From an uncultured Massilia sp. (GTDB taxonomy: Bacteria > Pseudomonadota > Gammaproteobacteria > Burkholderiales > Burkholderiaceae), in contig CAMLMV010000074.1 in NCBI GenBank assembly GCA_946481275.1, forward strand, positions 1 through 22,355: a stretch of DNA of 22,355 nucleotides. The letters are read 5' to 3'. The position numbers were made by a program, and so were the translations under genes. A model generated the notes under the pieces. It saw only the letters and a list, made by a program, of their open reading frames with translations. It was not told the origin of the DNA and did no database searches. Shown here in pieces: positions 16,982 to 22,355 of the stretch; position 1 is the first letter of the stretch, and each line of letters opens with the position of its first letter.

Positions 16982-18184
16982 TCAGTCGGCCTGCTTGCGC
17001 AGGAACGCCGGGATGTCGTAGGTCTCGACACCGTTGTTCTGCATCGCGCGCACCTGCTCGGAAGCCTGCTCGCGGCGCCACACGGCCGGCTGTTTCATGC
17101 CGTCCATCGCGCCGGCGCCGGTCGCCGACCCCATGGTCACGCCGGCCGTCACGCCCGGGGTGCCCGACATCATCGGGGCTCCGTACGTGCCGGTGCGCAG
17201 GACCTGCTGCGGCTGCACCAGCGAGATGTTGGCCTTGTTCTTGCCCAGGCCCGTCGCGACGACGGTCACGCGCAGTTCGTCGCCCATCTCGTCGTCGTAG
17301 GCGATGCCTTGTGCGATCGCGGCGTCCGGTGCCGCGAAGGCGCGCACGGCGGCCATGACTTCCTTGATCTCCTTGCCTTTCAGGCTGCGCGATGCGGTGA
17401 CGTTCACCAGCACGCCCTTCGCGCCCGACAGGTCGATGCCGTCCAGCAGCGGCGAAGCGACGGCCTGTTCGGCGGCGATGCGTGCGCGGTCGACGCCCGA
17501 CGCGGTCGCGGTACCCATCATGGCCTTGCCCTGCTCGCTCATGATGGTCTTCACGTCGTTGAAGTCGACGTTGATGTGGCCCGGGACGTTGATGATCTCG
17601 GCGATACCGGCGACGGCGTTGTTCAGCACATCGTCCGCATGCTTCATCCAGTCCAGCATCGATTCGTCTTCGTAGATGTCTTCCAGCTTTTCGTTCAGGA
17701 TGACGATCAAGGAGTCGACGTGCTTGGTCAGTTCGTTCAGGCCGCTTTCTGCGACGTCCATGCACTTCTGGCCTTCGTACGAGAACGGCTTCGAGACGAC
17801 GGCCACGGTCAGCGCGCCCAGGCTCTTGGCGACTTCCGCGACGATCGGCGCGGCGCCGGTCCCCGTGCCGCCACCCATGCCGGCGGCGATGAAGACCATG
17901 TGCGCACCGCGCAGCGCGTCTTCGATGCGCATGCGCGATTGCTCGGCCAGCTGGCGGCCGATTTCCGGACGCATGCCCGCACCCAGGCCGGACTCGCCGA
18001 TCTGGATGATGTTGTGGGCGCCGGATGCGGCCAGCGCCTGGGCGTCGGTATTCGCCGCGATGAACTCCACGCCGGCGACGCCCTTGTTGATCATATGCTG
18101 GACCGCATTGCCACCCGCGCCGCCAACGCCGACGACCTTGATGACCGTGCCCAATGCTGCGTTATCGACCATATCGAACTCCAT
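16982..18184 (-). CDS. ftsZ: Cell division GTPase FtsZ
   Basis: FtsZ is the tubulin-like GTPase that forms the Z-ring. The 400-residue protein has the signature loop GGGTGTG (104-110), the T7 loop NVDFNDV (205-211) with the catalytic aspartates, and a Gly/Met-rich linker at about 325-375. The C-terminal peptide DIPAFLRKQAD is the docking site for FtsA and ZapD. Length is typical. ATG 18184 is preceded by AGGAG at six bases. Upstream, a 217-base gap from ftsA holds its own promoter candidate and a long stem-loop, so ftsZ is probably also made independently of the cluster. A strong terminator follows. Confidence 0.98.
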   Translation of the reverse strand: MEFDMVDNAALGTVIKVVGVGGAGGNAVQHMINKGVAGVEFIAANTDAQALAASGAHNIIQIGESGLGAGMRPEIGRQLAEQSRMRIEDALRGAHMVFIAAGMGGGTGTGAAPIVAEVAKSLGALTVAVVSKPFSYEGQKCMDVAESGLNELTKHVDSLIVILNEKLEDIYEDESMLDWMKHADDVLNNAVAGIAEIINVPGHINVDFNDVKTIMSEQGKAMMGTATASGVDRARIAAEQAVASPLLDGIDLSGAKGVLVNVTASRSLKGKEIKEVMAAVRAFAAPDAAIAQGIAYDDEMGDELRVTVVATGLGKNKANISLVQPQQVLRTGTYGAPMMSGTPGVTAGVTMGSATGAGAMDGMKQPAVWRREQASEQVRAMQNNGVETYDIPAFLRKQAD

Positions 18185-18208
18185 GATGAACTCCTAATCT
18201 CGATGAGC

Positions 18209-18261
18209 CGTTTCCAAGCCCGAATCCTCGCGGACATCGCCAGGACTCGAGATTGGAAACG
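18209..18261 (-). promoter_or_regulatory. Long 5' leader stem-loop of ftsZ mRNA
   Basis: Read on the ftsZ strand, CGTTTCCAA pairs with TTGGAAACG (nine pairs). Inside, TCT faces GGC (two of three can pair). Next CGAGTCCT pairs with AGGATTCG, where the one irregular pair is a G-U that forms only in the ftsZ-sense RNA. A G/G mismatch, GCG with CGC and a 5-base loop complete it. The stem begins where the candidate promoter would start transcription (about 18262). The SD AGGAG (18195-18191) lies 13 bases after the hairpin ends. Confidence 0.6.
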
Positions 18262-18268
18262 CGCCACT

Positions 18269-18298
18269 ATTTTAAAAATGTTTCGTGTCCGTTACCAA
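18269..18298 (-). promoter_or_regulatory. Candidate ftsZ promoter in the ftsA-ftsZ gap
   Basis: On the minus strand TTGGTA (18298-18293; 4/6) and TAAAAT (18274-18269; 5/6) are 18 bases apart, within a locally AT-rich patch that stands out from the surrounding GC-rich DNA. The predicted RNA start is 18262-18263, immediately before the long stem-loop. Confidence 0.5.
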
Positions 18299-18401
18299 GC
18301 AAATCTGCTACTAGCTGTTACAACAACTCCGAAAAACCCGCCACGCGTTGCGTTTACGTTGTTCCCATCCTGGCTCACGCGCGCTGCGGTTCTCCGCCGC
18401 C

Positions 18402-19634
18402 TCAGAAATTCCCGAGGAACCACTCTTTCATTCGTTGCCACACTGCCTTCACCGACCCGTCCTGACGGGTGACGATGTGACCGCGCAGGTACTGTTTTTT
18501 CGCTTCCAGCAGCAGACCGAGGACCGTCGCGTAGCGCGGGCTGCGCACGACGTCCGCCAGTTGCCCCCGGTATTCCGGCGTGCCGAGGCGCGCCGGTTTC
18601 AGGAAGATGTCTTCCGCCATTTCGATCATGCCCGGCATGATCGACGAGCCGCCCGTCAGCACGATGCCCGACGAGAGCACGCCTTCGTAGCCGGACTCGC
18701 GCACGACCTGGTGCACCATCGCGAACAGTTCTTCCACGCGCGGCTCGATTACGGCAGCCAGCGCCTGGCGCGACAGCGCACGCGGACCGCGGTCGCCGAG
18801 GCCGGGCACTTCCAGCGACTCGCCCGGATCGGCCAGCACCTGCTTGGCCACGCCGTAGCGGATCTTGATCTCTTCCGCCTCGCCCGTCGGCGTGCGCAGC
18901 GCCATCGCGATGTCGCTCGTGATCTGGTCGCCGGCGATGGGGATCACGGCCGTGTGGCGGATCGCGCCATCGCTGAAGACCGCGATGTCGGTGGTGCCGC
19001 CGCCGATGTCGATCAGCACGACGCCCAGTTCCTTCTCGTCGTTCGTCAGCACGGAATCGGCCGACGCCATCGGCTGCAGGATCAGGTCCGAGACCTCGAG
19101 GCCGCAGCGGCGCACGCACTTTACAATATTCTGGACCGCGGACACCGCACCGGTGACGATGTGCACGCGCACCTCGAGCCGGATGCCGCTCATGCCGATC
19201 GGCTCGCGCACGTCTTCCTGGTTGTCGACGATGAATTCCTGCGGCACCGTGTGCAGCAGCTGCTGGTCGGTCGGGATGTTGACTGCCTTGGCCGTTTCGA
19301 TCACGCGCGCCACGTCGGTGGCGGTGACTTCCTTGTCCTTGATGGCGACCATGCCGCTCGAGTTGAACGAGCGGATATGGCTGCCGGCGATCCCCGCGTA
19401 CACGTTGCGGATCTTGCAGTCGGCCATCAGCTCGGCTTCCTCGAGCGCGCGCTGGATGGATTCGACGGTCGCTTCGATGTTGACGACAACGCCCTTCTTC
19501 AAACCCTTGGATTCGTGCTGGCCGAGTCCGATCACCTCGTGGCGCCCATCGGCCATCACCTCGGCCACCACCGCCACCACCTTCGAGGTACCGATGTCGA
19601 GGCCGACGATCAGGTTCTTCGCGTCTTTTGTCAT
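18402..19634 (-). CDS. ftsA: Cell division protein FtsA
   Basis: FtsA is the actin-like protein that tethers FtsZ to the membrane and recruits later division proteins. The 410-residue protein has the phosphate-1 loop VGLDIGTSKV near the start and a 1C domain around residues 80-160. Phosphate-2 motif LIDIGGGTTDIAVF and adenosine motif GIVLTGGSSIMPGM follow. The C-terminal amphipathic helix VWQRMKEWFLGNF is the membrane target sequence. Length is normal. It starts 21 bases after ftsQ and is followed by the 217-base regulatory gap before ftsZ. Confidence 0.98.
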   Translation of the reverse strand: MTKDAKNLIVGLDIGTSKVVAVVAEVMADGRHEVIGLGQHESKGLKKGVVVNIEATVESIQRALEEAELMADCKIRNVYAGIAGSHIRSFNSSGMVAIKDKEVTATDVARVIETAKAVNIPTDQQLLHTVPQEFIVDNQEDVREPIGMSGIRLEVRVHIVTGAVSAVQNIVKCVRRCGLEVSDLILQPMASADSVLTNDEKELGVVLIDIGGGTTDIAVFSDGAIRHTAVIPIAGDQITSDIAMALRTPTGEAEEIKIRYGVAKQVLADPGESLEVPGLGDRGPRALSRQALAAVIEPRVEELFAMVHQVVRESGYEGVLSSGIVLTGGSSIMPGMIEMAEDIFLKPARLGTPEYRGQLADVVRSPRYATVLGLLLEAKKQYLRGHIVTRQDGSVKAVWQRMKEWFLGNF

Positions 19635-19655
19635 GTTTGCTGTCGCCTGCTTAAA

Positions 19656-20477
19656 TTAGATCTGCTTTGTAGTTTTGGTATTTGTTTTTTTCTTGACTGC
19701 CGCCTTCACGGGCTTGGTCGCATCCGCCGGCACGGTAAGTGCCGCCGAGGACAACGCCAGACCGTTCGGATAACGCATGTCGATCGTATCGATGCGCCCT
19801 TCCTGCAGTCTAGCCACCAGCTGGGGGTAAATGCTCACCAGCCGCTGCACGCGCCCTTGCAGCGTGTCCTTGTCCTTCTCGCGTCCCAACTCCACGCTCA
19901 TGCCGTTGTTCAGCTTCACGGTCCAGGCGTAGCGGTTCGACAGGCTGATCGACTCCGGCATCAAGCGGATCGGCGCGAACCAGCGGCGCAACTCCGCGAA
20001 GCGCGTCAGCACTTCCTTCTCGCTGCCGGCGGGACCATCGAACGCAGGCAGTGCGTGGTCCTCGTCGGCCTCGGCCAGGTTGGCCGTGAACACGTCGCCC
20101 TTCACCGACAACAGCTTGCCGTCTTCGCCCCAGGTGCCGAGCGCCTCGTGCTCTTCCACCTGCACGATCAGCTGGTTCGGCCACTCGCGGCGCACGCTGG
20201 CCTTGCGCACCCACGGCACGGCCTCGAAGGTGGTGCGCACCTGTTCCAGGTCGCTCGTGAAGAAGTTACCGCTGATCTTCCCGAGCACCCCGTTACGCAC
20301 CGTCAGCTCGTTCACGTGCTGCAAATCCAGCCCGTACATGCTCTCGACCCGCACCGCGCGCAACGTGAACATCGGGCGCTGCGACAGCCACCACAATCCC
20401 GACGCCACGCACGCGAGCACCACCAGCGCGGTGAGCGCGCTGGCGGTTGCGTTCAGAGCTCGCACGTCATGCCACAT
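19656..20477 (-). CDS. ftsQ: Cell division protein FtsQ
   Basis: FtsQ is a bitopic inner-membrane protein that joins FtsB and FtsL and links early and late divisome parts. The 273-residue protein has a short cytoplasmic N-terminus, one hydrophobic segment (about 12-32) and a POTRA domain (about 36-108; FTLRAVRVESMYGLDLQHV onward). The FtsQ/DivIB beta domain follows, with WPNQLIVQVEEHEALGTW and RYAWTVKLNNG. The C-terminus is a Lys/Thr-rich low-complexity tail (KKKTNTKTTKQ). AAGGAAG precedes ATG 20477. It starts 10 bases after ddl in the same transcript. Confidence 0.96.
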   Translation of the reverse strand: MWHDVRALNATASALTALVVLACVASGLWWLSQRPMFTLRAVRVESMYGLDLQHVNELTVRNGVLGKISGNFFTSDLEQVRTTFEAVPWVRKASVRREWPNQLIVQVEEHEALGTWGEDGKLLSVKGDVFTANLAEADEDHALPAFDGPAGSEKEVLTRFAELRRWFAPIRLMPESISLSNRYAWTVKLNNGMSVELGREKDKDTLQGRVQRLVSIYPQLVARLQEGRIDTIDMRYPNGLALSSAALTVPADATKPVKAAVKKKTNTKTTKQI

Positions 20478-20487
20478 CTTTGCTTCC

Positions 20488-21462
20488 TTATCCCTTCTTG
20501 ACCTGGCCTGCCTTCAGGCTGGCGGAGCGCAGGATGTCCACGCACAGGTCTTCGTAACTCGTGCCCTCGGCGCGCGCCGCCATCGGCACGAGCGAGTGCG
20601 TCGTCATGCCCGGCGACGTGTTCACCTCCAGCAGGAACGGTGCATTGTCCGACTCGCGCAGCAGCACGTCGATGCGGCTCCAGCCTTCGCAGCCGAGCGC
20701 GCGGTACGCGTTCACCACGTGCGCCTGGATCGCGGCCGTCGTCGCTGCGTCGAGCGGTGCCGGGCAGTGATATTTCGTGTCGTCCGTGAAGTACTTGTTC
20801 TGGTAGTCGTAATTGCCCTCGGGCGCGACGATCTCCACGATCGGCAGCGCGCGCGCGGTCGGGCCGCTGCCCAGCACCGGCACGGAGAATTCGCGGCCCT
20901 GGATGAACTGCTCGACCAGCACCACCTTGTCGTACTGGCGCGCCAGGTCGACGGCGGCTTGCAGGCCGGCCGCATCAAGCACCTTGGTGATGCCGATGGT
21001 GGAGCCTTCCAGCGGCGGCTTGACGATCAGCGGCAGGCCCAGTTCGGCCACGATCGCGTCCGCGTCGACGTTGGCGCCGGCGGCGATGGTGACGTAACGC
21101 GGCGTCGGCACGCCGGCCGCGAGCCACACGATCTTGGTCGTGACCTTGTCCATGCCGACGCTTGATGCCATCACGCCGCTGCCCGTGTACGGGATGCCCA
21201 GCAGTTCCAGCGCGCCCTGCAGGGTGCCGTCCTCGCCGTAGCGGCCGTGCAGCGCGATGAACACGCGGTCGAATTTTTCCGCGGCCAGTTCGGCCAGCGA
21301 GCGCTCGGCCGGGTCGAACGCATGCGCGTCGATACCCTTCGATTGCAGCGCCTGCAGCACGCCGCTGCCCGAGATCAGCGAAATCTCGCGCTCGGCGGAC
21401 CGGCCGCCGAACAGCACGCCGACCTTGCCCAGGGCCTTCGCGTCGGTTTCAGTAATACTCAC
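20488..21462 (-). CDS. ddl: D-alanine--D-alanine ligase
   Basis: Ddl makes the D-Ala-D-Ala dipeptide for the peptidoglycan stem, using ATP (ATP-grasp fold). The 324-residue protein shows [11 protein letters not shown] (19-29), [10 protein letters not shown] and [15 protein letters not shown] (the usual SS is ST here). The metal-binding end [17 protein letters not shown] is also present. It is of DdlB type from its place in the division cluster. The start is GTG 21462, which overlaps the murC stop by four bases (GTGA), so the two are translationally coupled. Confidence 0.96.
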   Translation of the reverse strand: MSITETDAKALGKVGVLFGGRSAEREISLISGSGVLQALQSKGIDAHAFDPAERSLAELAAEKFDRVFIALHGRYGEDGTLQGALELLGIPYTGSGVMASSVGMDKVTTKIVWLAAGVPTPRYVTIAAGANVDADAIVAELGLPLIVKPPLEGSTIGITKVLDAAGLQAAVDLARQYDKVVLVEQFIQGREFSVPVLGSGPTARALPIVEIVAPEGNYDYQNKYFTDDTKYHCPAPLDAATTAAIQAHVVNAYRALGCEGWSRIDVLLRESDNAPFLLEVNTSPGMTTHSLVPMAARAEGTSYEDLCVDILRSASLKAGQVKKG

Positions 21463-22355
21463 GATGCTACCTTTTGATTCGATGTCAGTTGATGGGGAAC
21501 GCCGCCGATGGAGCCGGCGCCCATGGTGAGCACGACGTCGCCGTCGCGCGCCATCTTGAGGATCGTCGCCGGCATGTCGGCGATCGCTTCCACGAAAATC
21601 GGTTCGACCCCGCCGCCCGCGCGCAGCGCCCGCGCGAGCGCGCGGCCGTCCGCCGCCACGATCGGCGCCTCGCCGGCCGGATACACCTCCGCCAGCAGCA
21701 GCACGTCCGGCGCGGCCAGCACCTTGACGAAGTCCTCGAACAGGTCGCGGGTGCGGCTATAGCGGTGCGGCTGGAACGCCAGCACGAGGCGGCGGCCCGG
21801 GTACGCGGCGCGCGCGGCAGCCAGCGTCACCTGCGCTTCCACCGGGTGGTGGCCATAGTCGTCGACGAGGGTGAAGCTGCCGCCCTGCGGCAGTTCGATC
21901 TCGCCATGGCGCGTGAAGCGGCGGCCCACGCCGTTGAACTCGCGCAGGCCCTGCGCCGTCGCCTCGTCCGGCACGCCGATCTCGCGTGCGATCGCGATCG
22001 CGGAGCAGGCGTTCAGCACGTTGTGCATGCCCGGCTGGTTCAGCACGAAGTCCGTGTCCGGATAGCCCTGCTGGCGCACGGTGAAATGCATCTGGATGCC
22101 CTGGGCGCGCGCATTCAGGGCACGCACTTCCGCGTCTTCCGAGAAGCCGTAGGTCGTCACCGGTTTCGTTACCTGCGGCAGGATCGCACGCACGTTCGCG
22201 TCGTCGATGCACATCATGGCGCGGCCGTAGAACGGCAGGCGGTGCGTGAAGTTGACGAACGCGCCCTTCAGCTTCTCGAAGTCGTGCTCGTACGTGTCCA
22301 TGTGGTCGGCGTCGATGTTGGTGATCACCTCGATCATCGGCGACAGGTTCAGGAA
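21459..22355 (-). CDS. murC: UDP-N-acetylmuramate--L-alanine ligase, C-terminal part
   Basis: MurC adds L-alanine to UDP-MurNAc, the first amino acid of the peptidoglycan stem. The gene runs off the right edge: the frame is open from 22355 ([11 protein letters not shown]...) and only about 298 C-terminal residues are seen. [21 protein letters not shown] belongs to the central ATPase domain. [10 protein letters not shown] and [16 protein letters not shown] belong to the C-terminal substrate domain, and all are characteristic of MurC. The N-terminal UDP-binding domain and the P-loop lie outside the window. An internal ATG at 22337 is not the true start. The stop overlaps ddl. Confidence 0.97.
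   Translation of the reverse strand, partial: FLNLSPMIEVITNIDADHMDTYEHDFEKLKGAFVNFTHRLPFYGRAMMCIDDANVRAILPQVTKPVTTYGFSEDAEVRALNARAQGIQMHFTVRQQGYPDTDFVLNQPGMHNVLNACSAIAIAREIGVPDEATAQGLREFNGVGRRFTRHGEIELPQGGSFTLVDDYGHHPVEAQVTLAAARAAYPGRRLVLAFQPHRYSRTRDLFEDFVKVLAAPDVLLLAEVYPAGEAPIVAADGRALARALRAGGGVEPIFVEAIADMPATILKMARDGDVVLTMGAGSIGGVPHQLTSNQKVAS

Overview
The window reads as chromosomal DNA of a high-GC betaproteobacterium. Family-level protein features and gene order (murC-ddl-ftsQ-ftsA-ftsZ, lpxC, secA, argJ-ATPase-NUDIX, yacG-zapD-coaE-pilD) point to Burkholderiales, most likely Oxalobacteraceae of the Massilia/Duganella type. The genus is an inference from gene content and order, not from a search. 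Coding density is high, no gap without a gene exceeds 300 bases, and no rRNA, tRNA or CRISPR was seen.

Left part (1-5549, + strand): a PAS/GAF-like GGDEF-EAL cyclic-di-GMP protein, then pilD (prepilin peptidase), coaE, zapD (FtsZ-associated, probably TTG start), yacG (gyrase inhibitor) and an unusual YidD-like protein with a Cys/Asp/His-rich tail. The first 45 bases may be the tail of another gene. Middle-left (5470-8024, - strand): a tight argJ - P-loop ATPase - NUDIX operon that runs head-on into yidD, with an 80-base coding overlap. Next (8176-10304, + strand): a PerM/AI-2E type membrane protein and a TipA-like MerR regulator. The MerR gene has a 17-base palindromic operator starting at the perM stop codon and a possible internal start for a short ligand-binding form.

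Middle-right: a bidirectional terminator separates merR from secA (- strand). secA is divergent from dciA (DUF721 helicase-loader family), which converges on lpxC (- strand). Upstream of lpxC lie an EamA transporter, a GNAT acetyltransferase and a Prx5-type peroxiredoxin, which look like one small operon.

Right part (16982-22355, - strand): the distal end of the division and cell wall cluster, murC (cut by the window edge), ddl, ftsQ, ftsA and ftsZ, closed by a strong terminator. Murein precursor synthesis (murC, ddl), the divisome (ftsQ, ftsA, ftsZ, and zapD at the other end), lipid A commitment (lpxC) and preprotein export (secA) thus sit within about 18 kb. All are envelope growth and division functions.

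The gene content is mostly conserved housekeeping. The most interesting signals are regulatory: (1) a 53-base, nearly fully paired stem-loop predicted at the very 5' end of an ftsZ-only transcript, with an alternative pairing beside the ftsZ ribosome binding site; (2) the TipA-type operator and internal-start arrangement of the MerR gene; (3) a consensus -10 placed so close to lpxC that the mRNA should be leaderless; and (4) the Cys-rich YidD variant.
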